NCBI GenBank assembly: GCA_017994835.1
Contig: JAGOKC010000005.1
Coordinates: 14,910-48,537 of the forward strand
DNA from: Aquabacterium sp.
Lineage (GTDB): Bacteria > Pseudomonadota > Gammaproteobacteria > Burkholderiales > Burkholderiaceae_C
Direction: 5' to 3'
DNA length: 33,628 nucleotides
Every line of letters begins with the position of its first letter. Within the stretch, counting starts at the first letter, position 1. The notes beneath the pieces are model-generated. The model was given only the letters and a program-made list of their open reading frames with translations, made no database searches and was not told the DNA's origin. Below, piece by piece: positions 1 through 10,512 of this stretch. The translations under genes were made by a program, and so were the position numbers.

Positions 1-50
1 CAGTGGCTGACGTCTGTGGCTGCTTGCGCAACCCAAGTGCCGTCAAAACT

Positions 51-126
51 TGGCGTCCCCTAGGGGATTCGAACCCCTGTAGTCACCGTGAAAGGGTGGT
101 GTCCTAGGCCTCTAGACGAAGGGGAC
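51..126 (-). tRNA. tRNA-Glu (anticodon TTC)
   Basis: Read on the minus strand this is a 76-nt cloverleaf with an encoded CCA end. The acceptor stem starts GUCCCC and closes with GGGGAC. The anticodon loop CUUUCAC gives anticodon UUC, and the T arm carries GGUUCGAAUCC. It decodes GAA/GAG glutamate codons. It is the second member of a two-tRNA unit with tRNA-Ala, 64 bases after it, and lies downstream of gltX, whose enzyme charges this tRNA. No clear intrinsic terminator is visible in the 50 bases left before the window edge. Confidence 0.97.
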
Positions 127-190
127 TGAATCCTTCATGCAACCTGATCGACGCTTTACCTGGCAACTTCAGCAACCTGACCACCTGTGA

Positions 191-266
<76 letters not shown>

Positions 267-355
267 TCGTGAGTGCAAATCAACCAGATCTGCATCCTTC
301 AGGCTACCCGGCTGCTTTGTTCATTCAAACAAAGCGTCGTTCAAGCGAGACCGCG

Positions 356-385
356 AGTATATATCGAAACTTTTGCTGACATCAA
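356..385 (-). promoter_or_regulatory. Promoter of the tRNA-Ala/tRNA-Glu unit
   Basis: On the minus strand a -35 like TTGATG (385-380) is separated by 18 bases from a -10 TATACT (361-356). The -10 is followed by the GC-rich stretch CGCGGTC. A GC-rich discriminator is typical of stringently controlled stable-RNA promoters. Transcription would start near 349, giving a leader of about 80 bases before tRNA-Ala. The leader holds an 8-bp stem-loop (314-321 with 328-335, 6-base loop) with no T-run, possibly a processing structure. Confidence 0.6.
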
Positions 386-408
386 GCGGTTGCAAAAAAC
401 ACGCACCC

Positions 409-1818
409 TCAGACCGCAGCGTGGGCCAGGCGGGCCAGCACTTCGTTGCGATCAAACAGGGCCAGCACGGCGTCCACCGAAGGGGTCTGCGCACGGCCAC
501 ACACCAGCAAACGCACCGGAATGGCCAGTTGCGGCATCTTCAGGCCCACTTCCTTGAGCGTATCCTTGATCGCTTGGCTGATAGCATCCTTCTCCCACGC
601 CACGCTTTCCAGATGCTTGGCCAGCGCCAGCACGGCCGGACGGGTCACATCGGTCAGTTGCGCGGCCAACTCTTCAGCCGGTGCATGGAGGTGCTGCACG
701 TACATCGTCAGCCACTCCATCAACTCGATGGTCGTGGCGCAACGGTCCTTGAACAAGGCACACAGGGCCGTCAACCTGTCGCCCGCTTGCAACGACTCGG
801 GCAATGCCACACCGTGGCGTGCGAACTGCTCGCGCACCAGGCCCGCCAGCATCGCGTCGTCGGCGGTCTTCATGTGCTGCTGGGCCACCCAGCGCAGCTT
901 GGCCTCGTCGAACTGGCCGGCGCTCTTGCCCAGGTGGTCCAGGTTGAACCACTCGACCAGTTGCTGGCGCGAGAAGATCTCGTCGTCGCCGTGGCTCCAG
1001 CCCAGGCGGGCCAGATAGTTCACGATGGCATCGGCCAGATACCCTTCGTCGCGGTACTGCGTGACCGCCTTGGCACCGTGGCGCTTGCTCATCTTCTCGC
1101 CCTGCTCGTTGAGCACGGTGGGCAGGTGGGCGTACACCGGGGGTTCCTGGCCCAGCGCGCGCAGGATGTTGATCTGGCGCGGGGTGTTGTTGACGTGGTC
1201 GTCGCCACGGATGACGTGGGTGATGCCCATGTCCATGTCGTCGACCACCACACAGAAGTTGTAGGTGGGCGTGCCGTCAGGGCGGGCGATGACCAGGTCA
1301 TCCAGCTCGTCGTTGCTGATCTCGATGCGGCCCTTGACCTTGTCGTCCCACACGACCGAACCGCCTTGCGGGTTCTTGAAGCGCAGCACGGGCTTGACGC
1401 CTTCGGGCACGGGGGGCAAGGTCTTGCCTGCTTCAGGCCGCCAGGTGCCGTCGTAACGCGGCTTTTCCTTGTTGGCCATCTGGCGCTCACGCAGGGCGTC
1501 CAGCTCGGCGGTAGACATGTAGCAGGGATAGACCAGGCCCTTGTCCAGCATCTCCTGCAGCACGACCTTGTAACGGTCCATGCGCTGCATCTGGTAGTAC
1601 GGGCCCTCGTCGTGGTTCAGGCCCAGCCAGGCCATGCCTTCGAGGATGACGTCCACCGCCTCTTGCGACGAGCGCTCGACATCGGTGTCTTCGATGCGCA
1701 GGATGAACACACCTTGGTTGGCGCGCGCAAAGGCCCAGGGGTACAGGGCCGAGCGGATGTTGCCCAGGTGGATGAAGCCCGTGGGAGACGGGGCAAAGCG
1801 GGTGCGAACTTGGCTCAT
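409..1818 (-). CDS. gltX: Glutamyl-tRNA synthetase
   Basis: This cytoplasmic class I aminoacyl-tRNA synthetase joins glutamate to tRNA-Glu. The 469-residue length matches bacterial GluRS. The class I signature appears as [11 protein letters not shown] at residues 10-20, with HLGN in the HIGH position. The second signature is KMSKR at 242-246. The motif [11 protein letters not shown] (40-50) is the usual GluRS amino-acid/ATP pocket segment. The zinc-site region reads CYMSTAE around residue 99 and lacks the extra cysteines of the E. coli enzyme. The ATG at 1818 overlaps the metZ stop by four bases (ATGA), so the two genes are translationally coupled. It is the last gene of the folC-to-gltX block, and its cognate tRNA-Glu gene lies about 280 bases downstream. 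Confidence 0.97.
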   Translation of the reverse strand: MSQVRTRFAPSPTGFIHLGNIRSALYPWAFARANQGVFILRIEDTDVERSSQEAVDVILEGMAWLGLNHDEGPYYQMQRMDRYKVVLQEMLDKGLVYPCYMSTAELDALRERQMANKEKPRYDGTWRPEAGKTLPPVPEGVKPVLRFKNPQGGSVVWDDKVKGRIEISNDELDDLVIARPDGTPTYNFCVVVDDMDMGITHVIRGDDHVNNTPRQINILRALGQEPPVYAHLPTVLNEQGEKMSKRHGAKAVTQYRDEGYLADAIVNYLARLGWSHGDDEIFSRQQLVEWFNLDHLGKSAGQFDEAKLRWVAQQHMKTADDAMLAGLVREQFARHGVALPESLQAGDRLTALCALFKDRCATTIELMEWLTMYVQHLHAPAEELAAQLTDVTRPAVLALAKHLESVAWEKDAISQAIKDTLKEVGLKMPQLAIPVRLLVCGRAQTPSVDAVLALFDRNEVLARLAHAAV

Positions 1819-3101
1819 ACGTTCAATGTGTCCAGACCCCGGGCCAGATCGGCCTTGAGGTCGTCAATGTGTTCGAGGCCCACGGCCACGCGGATCATGC
1901 CTTGCGTGATGCCAGCAGCCAGGCGCTGGGCTTCGCTCAGGCGACCATGCGAGGTGCTGGCCGGATGGGTGATGAGGGTCTTGGTGTCGCCCAGGTTCGA
2001 GGTGATCGAGCACAGACGGGTCTGGTCGATCGCGTGGAACGCGGACTGACGCAGGCGCAGCGAGGCATCGTCCAGACCCGCCGGGCCGGTGGCGGTGACG
2101 GGGCCAGTCGCGGGCTTGGTGGTGAAGGACACCACAGCGCCACCGCAGCCGTTTTGCTGCGCCATGGCCAGCGCGTGCTGCGGATGGCTGGGCAGACCGG
2201 GGTAGTACACGGTATCGACACCCGGTTGCTGCTCCAGCCACTGGGCCAGTTGCAGGGCATTGGCGCTTTGCGCGGCCATGCGGATGGACAGCGTCTCCAG
2301 CCCCTTGAGCACCACCCAGGCATTGAACGGCGACAGCGACATGCCCCCGCCGCGCAAGGCGGCCATCAGCGGGCCGTTGACGATGGCGTCCGTGCCGCAG
2401 ACGGCGCCGGCCAGCACACGCCCCTGACCATCGAGGTACTTGGTGCCCGAGTGCACGATCAGGTCGGCGCCCAGCTTGATGGGCTGCTGCAAGGCCGGCG
2501 TGCAAAAGCAGTTGTCCACGGCCAGCAAGGCGCCCGCCGCGTGGGCAATGTCCGCCAGAGCACGGATGTCGCACACCTCGGTGAGCGGGTTGCTCGGGGT
2601 CTCGGCAAACAGCAGCTTGGTGTTGGGCTGCATGGCATCGCGCCACTGCTGCACATCGGTTTGCGATACGAAGGTGACCTGCACGCCGAACTTGCCGAAC
2701 TGGTTTTGCAGCAGCGAAATGGTGGAGCCGAACACGCTGTGCGAGCACACCACATGGTCGCCCGATTTGAGCAAGCCCATGAGCAGCAACAAGATGGCGC
2801 TCATGCCGCTGGCTGTGGCAATGGCAACCTCCGTGCCTTCCAGCGCCGCCAGCCGACGCTCGAACATCATCGTCGTCGGATTGGTGAAGCGCGAATAGAC
2901 GAAGGCTTCTTCTTCGTTGGCAAAGCGCGCCGCCGCCGTGGCCGCATCGGGGTGGTTGAAGCTGCTGGTCAGGAACAGCGCCTCGGAGTTCTCACCCCAT
3001 TGCGTGGCAGGCAGGCCCTCACGCACCGCCAACGTCTCGATGCGTGCATCGGCTGGCAGATCCTTGCGGGGCAATTTTTTCTTGGTATCAGGCGAGGTCA
3101 T
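1815..3101 (-). CDS. metZ: O-succinylhomoserine sulfhydrylase (Cys/Met metabolism PLP enzyme)
   Basis: This PLP-dependent enzyme of the cystathionine gamma-synthase family makes homocysteine from an activated homoserine and sulfide in methionine synthesis. The YSRFTNPT motif is at residues 69-76, and the PLP-binding lysine is K221 within [25 protein letters not shown] (194-207) is the conserved aspartate strand. The reading frame opens at a GTG at 3119 that overlaps the purF stop. I prefer the ATG at 3101 (428 residues) because GGAG sits 7 bases before it. Placement directly after purF is the usual order for metZ in beta- and gammaproteobacteria. The choice between O-succinyl- and O-acetylhomoserine as substrate rests on family resemblance and context, not on a diagnostic residue I can see. 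Confidence 0.9.
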   Translation of the reverse strand: MTSPDTKKKLPRKDLPADARIETLAVREGLPATQWGENSEALFLTSSFNHPDAATAAARFANEEEAFVYSRFTNPTTMMFERRLAALEGTEVAIATASGMSAILLLLMGLLKSGDHVVCSHSVFGSTISLLQNQFGKFGVQVTFVSQTDVQQWRDAMQPNTKLLFAETPSNPLTEVCDIRALADIAHAAGALLAVDNCFCTPALQQPIKLGADLIVHSGTKYLDGQGRVLAGAVCGTDAIVNGPLMAALRGGGMSLSPFNAWVVLKGLETLSIRMAAQSANALQLAQWLEQQPGVDTVYYPGLPSHPQHALAMAQQNGCGGAVVSFTTKPATGPVTATGPAGLDDASLRLRQSAFHAIDQTRLCSITSNLGDTKTLITHPASTSHGRLSEAQRLAAGITQGMIRVAVGLEHIDDLKADLARGLDTLNV

Positions 3102-3115
3102 CAGCACACTCCGCT

Positions 3116-4645
3116 TCACTCATCCTGCTTGTTCGGCAGGGCCAGGCGCGAGTTGCTGGCGTCGTCCTCACCCTTTTGCGTCAGGCGTTGCGACTGGATG
3201 GCCGCAAAGTCTTCGACGCTCACGTCGCCGGTGACATACACGCCATCGAAGCACGAGGCTTCGAAGCCCTTGATGGCGGGATTGAGTTTGCCCACGACCC
3301 GCTTCATCGCGTCCACGTCCTGGTAAATCAGGGCGTCACAGCCGATGATCTGGCGGATCTCTTCCGTCGTGCGGCCATGGGCCACCAGCTCGGCAGAGGT
3401 GGGCATGTCGATGCCGTACACATTGGGAAAACGCACGGGGGGCGCTGCCGAGGCCAGATAGACCTTGTTGGCACCGGCCTCACGGGCCATCTGCACGATT
3501 TCCTTGGAGGTGGTGCCACGGACGATGGAGTCGTCCACCAGCAGCACATTGCGGCCCTTGAACTCCATGCCGATGGCATTGAGCTTCTGGCGCACGGACT
3601 TCTTGCGCACGCCCTGCCCCGGCATGATGAAGGTGCGACCCACGTAGCGGTTCTTCACGAAGCCTTCGCGATAGGGCTTGCCCAGCTTCTGCGCCAGCTG
3701 CATCGCCGACGGGCGGCTGGATTCAGGGATGGGAATGACCACGTCGATCTCGGACGGCGGCATGGTCGAGATCACGCGCTGTGCCAGTGTCTCACCCATT
3801 TCCAGGCGAGCCTGGTAGACCGAGACGCCATCCATGACCGAGTCGGGACGCGCCAGGTACACGTACTCGAACATGCAGGGGTTGAGCACGGCATGGGCGG
3901 CACACTGCTCGGCGTGCACCACACCGTCGAGGTCGATGAACAAGGCTTCGCCCGGTGCCACATCGCGCACGAAGCGGTGGCTGGTGCCTTCCAGGGCCAC
4001 CGATTCGCTGGCCAGCATCACCTCGCGGCCATCGGGCAAGTCGGCCTCGCCGTAGCACAACGGACGGATGCCGTAGGGATCGCGGAAGGCGACCATGCCG
4101 TAGCCGGCAATCAGGCAGATCACGGCATACGAGCCCTTGATGCGACGGTTGACAGCACGCACGGCACGGAACACTGCACTCGGTGTCAGGGGCAGTTCAC
4201 GACCCGCCAGTTCAAGTTCGTGGGCAAAAACGTTGAGCAACACCTCGGTGTCGCTGTCCGTGTTGAGGTGGCGACGGTCGATGTCGAACAACTCCTTGCG
4301 CAAGGCGTGGGCATTGGTCAGGTTGCCGTTGTGCACCAGCACCAGGCCAAAGGGTGCGTTCACGTAGAAGGGTTGAGCCTCTTCTTCGTTGAAAGCATTG
4401 CCAGCCGTTGGGTAGCGCACCTGGCCCAGGCCCACGGTGCCCGGCAGCGCGCGCATGTTGCGCGTGCGGAACACGTCCTTCACCATGCCACGCGCCTTGT
4501 GCATGAAGAACTTGCGACCGTGCGCGTCCGGTCCGGCCGTCACGATGCCTGCCGCATCCTGACCACGGTGCTGCAGCAGCAACAGCGCGTCATAGATCAG
4601 CTGATTGACGGGCGTCTTGGAAATCACACCAACGATGCCGCACAT
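3116..4645 (-). CDS. purF: Amidophosphoribosyltransferase
   Basis: This enzyme catalyses the first committed step of de novo purine synthesis, in which glutamine and PRPP give 5-phosphoribosylamine. The N-terminal Ntn glutaminase domain has its nucleophile Cys2 exposed after removal of Met1 (MCGIVGV) and [12 protein letters not shown] at 24-34. The C-terminal phosphoribosyltransferase domain carries the PRPP loop [14 protein letters not shown] at 367-380. The 509-residue length is normal for the E. coli-type enzyme without propeptide. AGAGGTG stands before the ATG. It follows cvpA by 43 bases, which is the classic cvpA-purF pairing, and its stop overlaps the longest metZ frame. Confidence 0.97.
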   Translation of the reverse strand: MCGIVGVISKTPVNQLIYDALLLLQHRGQDAAGIVTAGPDAHGRKFFMHKARGMVKDVFRTRNMRALPGTVGLGQVRYPTAGNAFNEEEAQPFYVNAPFGLVLVHNGNLTNAHALRKELFDIDRRHLNTDSDTEVLLNVFAHELELAGRELPLTPSAVFRAVRAVNRRIKGSYAVICLIAGYGMVAFRDPYGIRPLCYGEADLPDGREVMLASESVALEGTSHRFVRDVAPGEALFIDLDGVVHAEQCAAHAVLNPCMFEYVYLARPDSVMDGVSVYQARLEMGETLAQRVISTMPPSEIDVVIPIPESSRPSAMQLAQKLGKPYREGFVKNRYVGRTFIMPGQGVRKKSVRQKLNAIGMEFKGRNVLLVDDSIVRGTTSKEIVQMAREAGANKVYLASAAPPVRFPNVYGIDMPTSAELVAHGRTTEEIRQIIGCDALIYQDVDAMKRVVGKLNPAIKGFEASCFDGVYVTGDVSVEDFAAIQSQRLTQKGEDDASNSRLALPNKQDE

Positions 4646-4688
4646 GGTTCACCTCTTCCGAAAAAACAAAACTCAAGCCATATCAAAA

Positions 4689-5210
4689 TTACGCGGGCAG
4701 GAACTTGATCACCTGCTCAGGCAAGACGGGGCGAAGCCCCTCCAGCAACATTTCCAACCAGTCAACGCCATTGGAGGCCAACCACGGCTCCCACTGCGCC
4801 AGCGGTGTGGCACGCACGATGGTCACCACCACCAAGGCCACCAACACCCCTCGGATCAAACCAAATACGCCGCCCATCAAGCGATCGGCACCACCCAGGC
4901 CGGATTCCTGGATGATCTGCGTCACGGCCCAGGTCAGCACCGCCCATCCCAACCAGGACGCCACAAACACCACCACCATGCCAGCAGCCGCATTCACTGA
5001 CGAGCCTGGTGCGCCCACGGGAATCCATCCACCCGCCTGTGGGCCAAACCACTGCGCCATGAAATAAGCCACAGCCCAACCCAGCAGGGCCATCATTTCC
5101 TTGATCAGCCCACGCCAGATGCCGACCAACATCGACAGCCCCAGTCCGATCAGCAGCACGAGGTCGATCAGCGACCACCCGTTTGACGCCACCGCGCTCA
5201 CACTGTCCAT
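4689..5210 (-). CDS. cvpA: CvpA family inner-membrane protein
   Basis: This small hydrophobic protein of 173 residues has about four membrane segments (roughly 15-32, 37-55, 75-100 and 115-135). Between the last two is the conserved GADRLMGGVFGLIRG stretch (107-121) that marks the CvpA/colicin V production family. In E. coli the family is linked to colicin V export and envelope homeostasis, but the biochemical role is unclear. The neighbours SPOR protein and purF are its usual partners. The upstream gene ends at 5236, so spacing is 25 bases. The start at 5210 is the only one that keeps the first membrane segment complete. Confidence 0.9.
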   Translation of the reverse strand: MDSVSAVASNGWSLIDLVLLIGLGLSMLVGIWRGLIKEMMALLGWAVAYFMAQWFGPQAGGWIPVGAPGSSVNAAAGMVVVFVASWLGWAVLTWAVTQIIQESGLGGADRLMGGVFGLIRGVLVALVVVTIVRATPLAQWEPWLASNGVDWLEMLLEGLRPVLPEQVIKFLPA

Positions 5211-5235
5211 ATTGGCTTCTTCGCTCTTGCGCGGC

Positions 5236-6000
5236 TCACAGCGTCAACACCGCGCCACTCAGACCCGCCTTGCGCAGACTGGCCAGCACCTTTTCAGCTT
5301 CCGCCCGGTTGGCGTACGGCCCCATGCGAACCCGAATGCGCGTGCCCTGAGGCGTTTTGACTTCCTGTGTGTAGGTCTTGATGCCCAGTCGCTCCACCTT
5401 CATGCGGGCCTGGTGTGCCGTGATGCCGTCGGAAAACGCACCGAACTGCACCACAAAACGCCCACGGTCTGCGTCGGTCACTTTGGTTGGCTTTGACTCA
5501 ACCTTGGGCTCAGCCTTGAGGGCAGGTGAAGGCACCACCTTGTGTTCGACCTTCGGCTCAACTTTCGGCTCAGCCTTGACAACGGGTTTGCTGACTTCCT
5601 CGGCCGCCGAGCTTGCCCGCACCGGCGGGGCCGTGCTGACGATCTCTTCCACCACCTCATCGGGTGCTGGCGGCACGTCTCGAGGCGTCGGCACCCGGAT
5701 CATCGCCACCTGGCGTACCGTTTCGACAGAGCGCGCCGCACGGGAGTCGGCGCTGTCTGCCGTATCCACGCCCCCACGCACCATCTCGACATCCTGGGAC
5801 ATGGGGCGGGGCTGCGTCTCGAACAACCAGGGGAAGCCAATGATGCCCGCCCCCACCAGCACCACCATGCCGATCAGCCGACGGCGTGCGCGCACCCGCG
5901 TGGCCTCGACATCGGAAGCGGACAGAGGCGGCTGCTCTGCCTCAGGCTGACCCGAAGCGGCCTTACCACGCAAGCGCTGAAGGAAGGAAGGCAAAGGCAT
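5236..6000 (-). CDS. SPOR-domain membrane protein (DedD-like)
   Basis: This 254-residue single-pass envelope protein is predicted to bind denuded glycan strands at the septum. A short basic cytoplasmic tail ends in RVRARRR, followed by one membrane segment at about 42-59. A periplasmic linker rich in Lys, Pro, Glu and Val has repeated KAEPKVE units (142-146, 146-150, 162-168). A C-terminal SPOR domain (180-254) begins RFVVQFGAFSD and includes RVRMGPYANRAEAEK. SPOR domains bind septal peptidoglycan in other bacteria. The position between folC and cvpA is the position of dedD in proteobacteria, which supports a DedD-like cell-division role. The linker repeats are also visible at DNA level near 5500-5580. 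Confidence 0.88.
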   Translation of the reverse strand: MPLPSFLQRLRGKAASGQPEAEQPPLSASDVEATRVRARRRLIGMVVLVGAGIIGFPWLFETQPRPMSQDVEMVRGGVDTADSADSRAARSVETVRQVAMIRVPTPRDVPPAPDEVVEEIVSTAPPVRASSAAEEVSKPVVKAEPKVEPKVEHKVVPSPALKAEPKVESKPTKVTDADRGRFVVQFGAFSDGITAHQARMKVERLGIKTYTQEVKTPQGTRIRVRMGPYANRAEAEKVLASLRKAGLSGAVLTL

Positions 6001-6039
6001 GCTGAATGTTCGATCGGGCAGGATGAAAAGAAGACAGGT

Positions 6040-7425
6040 TTACTCGGTCTTGGCCTGCAGATGCGGCGCGTTGAGCTTGGGCAAACCCTCGTGCAGCACC
6101 CCTCCTACGGTGTAGAAGGAGCCGAAGACCACGATTCTATCCGCCGGGTCTGCCACCGCCAGTGCAGCAGTCAACCCAGCCATGGGATCCGCATGCACGC
6201 TCACAACAGCCTTCGGTGCCGTTGCCAAGGGGCGGGTCGCCATGTCTGACTCAATGACCTGCCGCAACTGCACTGCCGTGGCCGCGCGGTCAGTAGGCAG
6301 ATCGCAGCAATACCATGCATCCACCAGGGGACGCAGGCGCATCACCATGCCAGTCAGATCCTTGTCGGCCATCGCGCCCCACACCACATGGGTGCGCGGG
6401 AAGAAACCCATCTGATCGAGGTTAGCGGCCAGGGTTGCCGCCGCATGCGGGTTGTGCGCCACGTCCAGAATCAAGGTGGGCTGCCCTGGAATGATCTGGA
6501 AACGCCCCGGCAATTCCACCGTGGCCAGTCCCGTGCGCACCGCCTGCGCCGACACCGGCAAGCGGTTGCGCACCGCCTCCAGGGCCGCCAGCACGCCCGA
6601 GGCGTTGAGCAACTGATTCGCCCCCCGCAGCGCCGGGTAGGCCATGCTGTTGAAACGCTTGTTGCGCCCACCCCAGGACCACTGTTGGCGGTCGCCCGCA
6701 TAGTTGTGGTCACGGCCGAACAGCCACAGGTCGGCACCCAGTTGCTGGGCCTGGTCGATGACACTCTGCGGCGGCTGGGGGTCGGACACCACCACCGGGC
6801 GACCCGCACGCATGATGCCGGCCTTCTCGCGGCCAATGGCCTCGCGGTCCGGCCCCAGGTAGTCCATGTGGTCCAGATCGATGCTGGTGATGATGGCGCA
6901 GTCGGTGTCGATGACGTTGACGGCATCCAGGCGACCGCCCAGCCCCACCTCCAGGATCACCGCATCCAGCTCGCTCGACGCCAGCAGGCGCAAGATCGCC
7001 AGGGTGGTGAACTCAAAATACGTCAGGGCTGCATCACCCCGCGCCGCTTCAATGGCCGCAAAGTGCGGCACCAGCTCATCGGCTTTGACCAGCTCGCCCA
7101 TGATGCGGCAACGCTCTTCAAAATGCACCAGGTGGGGCGAGCCATACACCCCCACCCGGAACCCCGCCTTGAGCAAGATGCCTTCGAGCATGGCGCAGGT
7201 CGAGCCTTTGCCGTTGGTGCCCGCCACCGTGAACACCACCGGCGCGGTGCGACCATCGTCTTCCTGACCCAGGGGCGTGCCGAGCACCACCCCGGCCCGC
7301 GCCCAGACCTCGGCCACGCGCGCCAGGGTCAGGTCGATGCCAGCAGGATGCAGGCGCTCGCAATGCGACAACCAGTCGTCCAGCGTGCGCAAAGCAGAAG
7401 GTGAATCAGGCAGGTTCGGGGTCAT
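6040..7425 (-). CDS. folC: Bifunctional folylpolyglutamate synthase / dihydrofolate synthase
   Basis: This Mur-ligase-related ATP-dependent enzyme joins dihydropteroate to glutamate and then extends the polyglutamate tail of folates. The P-loop GTNGKGST lies at residues 69-76 (numbered from the ATG). Other family landmarks are EVGLGGRLDAVN, TSIDLDHMDYLG, the carbamylated-lysine region REAIGREKAGI, and LDVAHNPHAA. The frame opens at a GTG at 7434; I chose the ATG at 7425 (461 residues). Neither start has a strong ribosome-binding site. A strong intrinsic terminator ends only about 12-21 bases upstream, so the gene relies on read-through or on a promoter not evident here. It heads the folC to gltX block. 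Confidence 0.95.
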   Translation of the reverse strand: MTPNLPDSPSALRTLDDWLSHCERLHPAGIDLTLARVAEVWARAGVVLGTPLGQEDDGRTAPVVFTVAGTNGKGSTCAMLEGILLKAGFRVGVYGSPHLVHFEERCRIMGELVKADELVPHFAAIEAARGDAALTYFEFTTLAILRLLASSELDAVILEVGLGGRLDAVNVIDTDCAIITSIDLDHMDYLGPDREAIGREKAGIMRAGRPVVVSDPQPPQSVIDQAQQLGADLWLFGRDHNYAGDRQQWSWGGRNKRFNSMAYPALRGANQLLNASGVLAALEAVRNRLPVSAQAVRTGLATVELPGRFQIIPGQPTLILDVAHNPHAAATLAANLDQMGFFPRTHVVWGAMADKDLTGMVMRLRPLVDAWYCCDLPTDRAATAVQLRQVIESDMATRPLATAPKAVVSVHADPMAGLTAALAVADPADRIVVFGSFYTVGGVLHEGLPKLNAPHLQAKTE

Positions 7426-7445
7426 GGGGCACACGGCTCATTCGG

Positions 7446-7476
7446 AAACAAAACGGGCTGCACTCAACGCAGCCCG
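7446..7476 (-). terminator. Intrinsic terminator after accD, just before folC
   Basis: On the minus strand CGGGCTGC (7476-7469) pairs perfectly with GCAGCCCG (7461-7454) across a 7-base loop. It is followed by TTTTGTTT (7453-7446). It lies 60 bases after the accD stop and ends 11 bases before the longest folC start. A second, weaker stem (7485-7491 with 7509-7515) lies just upstream in the same transcript. Confidence 0.8.
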
Positions 7477-7536
7477 CCTGTCAAAGCCCGGCCAACTGTG
7501 TGGCGTGCCCGGGCTGGGATCATCAAGACATCACGC

Positions 7537-8412
7537 TCACGCCGAGACGGCATCGGTCGGCAAACGCTGCAGCATGGCCAACTGACGGGCAATGTTCGCA
7601 CGCAGTTCGCGACGGTCCATGATCATGTCAACCGCACCCTTTTGCATCAGGAACTCGGCGCGCTGGAAGCCTTCAGGCAGCTTCTCGCGCACGGTGTTCT
7701 CGATCACACGCGGACCGGCAAAGCCAATCAGGGCCTTGGGCTCGGCGATCACGATGTCACCCACGAAGGCAAACGAGGCGGACACACCACCCATGGTGGG
7801 GTCGGTCAGCACGCTGATATAGGGCAGTTTGGCCCTGGCCAGACGGGTCAACGCCGCATTGGTCTTGGCCATCTGCATCAGACTCAGCAGACCTTCCTGC
7901 ATCCGTGCCCCTCCCGTGGCAGTGAAGGAGACGAACGGCACCTTCTGGTCCACGGCTGCTTCCACGCCACGCACGAAGCGCTCGCCCACCACAGAGCCCA
8001 TCGAGCCGCCCATGAAGTCGAACTCGAAGCAAGCCGCAACCAGCGGAATGCTGTGCACAGAGCCGCCCATCACGATCAGGGCGTCGGTTTCGCCGGTGGC
8101 TTCCATGCCCTGCTTCAGACGCTCGGGGTACTTGCGGCTGTCCTTGAACTTCAAGGCGTCGATGGGCAGCACTTCCTGACCCAGCTCATAACGGCCCTCG
8201 GCATCCAGGAACGCATCCAGACGGGCACGGGCACCAATGCGATGATGATGTCCGCACTTGGGACAGACGTTCACATTGGCTTCCAGGTCGTTCTTGTACA
8301 GAACGGTCTCGCACGATGGGCACTTGATCCACAAGCCTTCCGGCACGGAACGTCGCTCGGACGGATCGGTGGGGTTGATCTTGGGGGGCAGCAGTTTCTC
8401 AAGCCAGCTCAT
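7537..8412 (-). CDS. accD: Acetyl-CoA carboxylase carboxyltransferase subunit beta
   Basis: This is the beta subunit of the carboxyltransferase that makes malonyl-CoA for fatty-acid synthesis; its alpha partner AccA is not in the window. The N-terminal four-cysteine zinc ribbon is C31/C34 and C50/C53 (CPSC...[11 protein letters not shown]). Crotonase-like fold landmarks follow: [31 protein letters not shown] and [12 protein letters not shown]. The 291-residue length is typical. The start at 8412 is two bases after the trpA stop, so it belongs to the trp transcript, a standard arrangement in proteobacteria. The gene is followed by an intrinsic terminator. Confidence 0.97.
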   Translation of the reverse strand: MSWLEKLLPPKINPTDPSERRSVPEGLWIKCPSCETVLYKNDLEANVNVCPKCGHHHRIGARARLDAFLDAEGRYELGQEVLPIDALKFKDSRKYPERLKQGMEATGETDALIVMGGSVHSIPLVAACFEFDFMGGSMGSVVGERFVRGVEAAVDQKVPFVSFTATGGARMQEGLLSLMQMAKTNAALTRLARAKLPYISVLTDPTMGGVSASFAFVGDIVIAEPKALIGFAGPRVIENTVREKLPEGFQRAEFLMQKGAVDMIMDRRELRANIARQLAMLQRLPTDAVSA

Positions 8413-8414
8413 GC

Positions 8415-9245
8415 TCAGGCTCCTTTCAGAGAATCGAGGGCAGCACGGATTTCGGCAATGAAATCGCGCCCGGCAGCCACCACGGTCTCGGGTGTCTGCG
8501 TCTCCAGCAACTGGACGATGCGTGAACCGATCACCACGGCGTCAGACACAGCGGCCACCGCCTTGGCGGTCTCTGCGTCACGGATACCAAAACCCACACC
8601 CACGGGCACATTCACGTGCGCCTTGATGCGGGGCACCATGTCAGCCACCGCGGCGGTGTCCAGGTGCCCGGCACCGGTCACGCCCTTGAGCGACACGTAA
8701 TACACATAACCGGCCGCAATGCGACCCACGGCGGCCATGCGCTCTTCAGTCGAGGTGGGGGCCAGCAGGAAAATCGGGGCCAGGTCGGCCGACCTCATCT
8801 GCGCGGCGAAAGTTTCACACTCTTCGGGCGGATAGTCCACCACCAGCACGCCATCTACCCCCGAAGCCTTGGCATCACGCACAAAGCCGCCGACACCGTG
8901 GTGCTGGTCGTAGGCTTCGATGGGATTGGCATAACCCATCAACACCACCGGCGTGGTGGTGTTGCGGGCACGGAAGGCCTTCACATCGGCCAACACGTGG
9001 GTCAGGGAGATGCCCTTGGTCAGCGCACGCTCGGCGGCCTTCTGGATCACCGGGCCATCGGCCATCGGGTCAGAAAACGGCACGCCCAGCTCGATCACAT
9101 CGGCACCGGCTTCGGCCATCGCCAGCATCAGCTCAACGGTCTTCTCCGGATACGGGTCACCGCAGGTGATGAAGGGGATCAGCGCCTTGCGGCCTTGCGC
9201 CTTCAGGTCGCCAAAAGTCTGGTCCAGACGGGTCACGGTGCTCAT
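8415..9245 (-). CDS. trpA: Tryptophan synthase alpha subunit
   Basis: This subunit cleaves indole-3-glycerol phosphate to indole and glyceraldehyde 3-phosphate, and passes indole to TrpB through the alpha2-beta2 tunnel. Catalytic residues are E52 and D63 within [15 protein letters not shown] (equivalent to E49 and D60 in Salmonella). The phosphate-binding GFGIRD is near residue 210. The frame extends upstream to 9278, but the ATG at 9245 overlaps the trpB stop in an ATGA and gives [11 protein letters not shown], the normal 276-residue form, so I use it. Translational coupling to trpB fits the fixed stoichiometry of the complex. Confidence 0.97.
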   Translation of the reverse strand: MSTVTRLDQTFGDLKAQGRKALIPFITCGDPYPEKTVELMLAMAEAGADVIELGVPFSDPMADGPVIQKAAERALTKGISLTHVLADVKAFRARNTTTPVVLMGYANPIEAYDQHHGVGGFVRDAKASGVDGVLVVDYPPEECETFAAQMRSADLAPIFLLAPTSTEERMAAVGRIAAGYVYYVSLKGVTGAGHLDTAAVADMVPRIKAHVNVPVGVGFGIRDAETAKAVAAVSDAVVIGSRIVQLLETQTPETVVAAGRDFIAEIRAALDSLKGA

Positions 9246-10489
9246 GCCTGACCTCCCTTGACCATCTCGCCGCGACACGATGGGCGGCAGAAGAACTCGG
9301 CCTTGGTCAGGTCGGCCACCGTGCCAATGTCCTTGTCGCCACGCCCGGACAGGTTGACCAGGATGTGTTGGTCAGGACGCATGGTGGGAGCAAGCTTGAT
9401 GGCATGCGCCACAGCATGGCTGGACTCCAGCGCAGGGATGATGCCCTCGGTGCGGCACAGGCGGTGGAAAGCCTCCAAGGCCTCCTTGTCGGTGATGCCG
9501 ACGTATTCGGCACGCCCGATGTCCTTCAGGTACGCATGCTCCGGGCCCACACCCGGATAGTCGAGTCCGGCCGAAATCGAATGGGTTTCAGTGATCTGGC
9601 CATTGACGTCTTGCAAAAGGTAGGTGCGGTTGCCGTGCAGCACACCCGGCACACCCATTTGCAGCGACATCGAGTGCTTGCCACTGGCCGCGCCCTCACC
9701 TGCGGCCTCGACACCGATCAGGCGCACCTGCTCGTGTGGAATGTAGGGATAAAAGATCCCCATGGCATTGCTGCCGCCGCCCACACAGGCAACCACGGCA
9801 TCAGGCTGGCGACCAATGGTCAGGGGCATCTGCTGCAGACACTCTTCGCCAATGACCGACTGAAAATCTCGCACCATGGCCGGATACGGATGCGGACCCG
9901 CCACCGTGCCGATGATGTAGAAAGTGTTCTCGACGTTGGTCACCCAGTCGCGCATCGCTTCGTTGAGCGCATCTTTCAGTGTCTTGCTGCCTGACTCGAC
10001 CGGCACCACCTTGGCACCCAGCAAGCCCATGCGAAACACATTGGGCGACTGACGCTTGACGTCTTCCGAGCCCATGTAAACCACGCACTCCATGCCATAG
10101 CGGGCACAGATGGTGGCGGTGGCCACGCCGTGCTGGCCAGCACCCGTTTCGGCGATGACACGCGGCTTGCCCATGCGCTTGGCCAACAAGGCCTGCCCGA
10201 TGGTGTTGTTGATCTTGTGTGCGCCGGTGTGGTTGAGGTCTTCGCGCTTGAGGTAAATCTGGGCACCCCCCAGTTCACGACTCAGACGGTCAGCGTGATA
10301 GACCGGACTCGGACGACCCACAAAGTTGGCCAGTTCACGGCGAAACTCGGCCTTGAAGGCGTCGTCATGGCGATAGTGTTCATACACATCCTTGAGCTCA
10401 TTGAGCGCATGGATCAGTGTCTCGGACACAAAGGTGCCGCCATAAGGGCCAAAGTGGCCGCGGGCGTCGGGCTGTTGATAATTCAGCAT
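9242..10489 (-). CDS. trpB: Tryptophan synthase beta subunit
   Basis: This PLP enzyme condenses indole with serine to form tryptophan. The PLP lysine is K92 in HTGAHKINN. The phosphate-binding loop [10 protein letters not shown] and the segment [10 protein letters not shown] near the C-terminus are typical of TrpB1. The 415-residue length is slightly over the 397-405 usual for the family because of a short tail with two cysteines (FFCRPSC) after the last conserved segment. The ATG at 10489 is 58 bases after the trpF stop, and that gap holds a strong stem-loop (10513-10545). It overlaps trpA by four bases. Confidence 0.97.
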   Translation of the reverse strand: MLNYQQPDARGHFGPYGGTFVSETLIHALNELKDVYEHYRHDDAFKAEFRRELANFVGRPSPVYHADRLSRELGGAQIYLKREDLNHTGAHKINNTIGQALLAKRMGKPRVIAETGAGQHGVATATICARYGMECVVYMGSEDVKRQSPNVFRMGLLGAKVVPVESGSKTLKDALNEAMRDWVTNVENTFYIIGTVAGPHPYPAMVRDFQSVIGEECLQQMPLTIGRQPDAVVACVGGGSNAMGIFYPYIPHEQVRLIGVEAAGEGAASGKHSMSLQMGVPGVLHGNRTYLLQDVNGQITETHSISAGLDYPGVGPEHAYLKDIGRAEYVGITDKEALEAFHRLCRTEGIIPALESSHAVAHAIKLAPTMRPDQHILVNLSGRGDKDIGTVADLTKAEFFCRPSCRGEMVKGGQA

Positions 10490-10512
10490 GTCACTCTCAA
10501 AGAACTCACCAT

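Noticed and set aside
314..335. Hairpin GCTTTGTT/AACAAAGC as a gltX terminator
   Set aside because: There is no T-run on the minus strand after the stem, and the structure falls within the leader of the tRNA unit.
373..4708. Long plus-strand frames opposite gltX, metZ and purF
   Set aside because: These are shadows of the minus-strand genes. They show no motif and no ribosome-binding site, and they cross gene boundaries.
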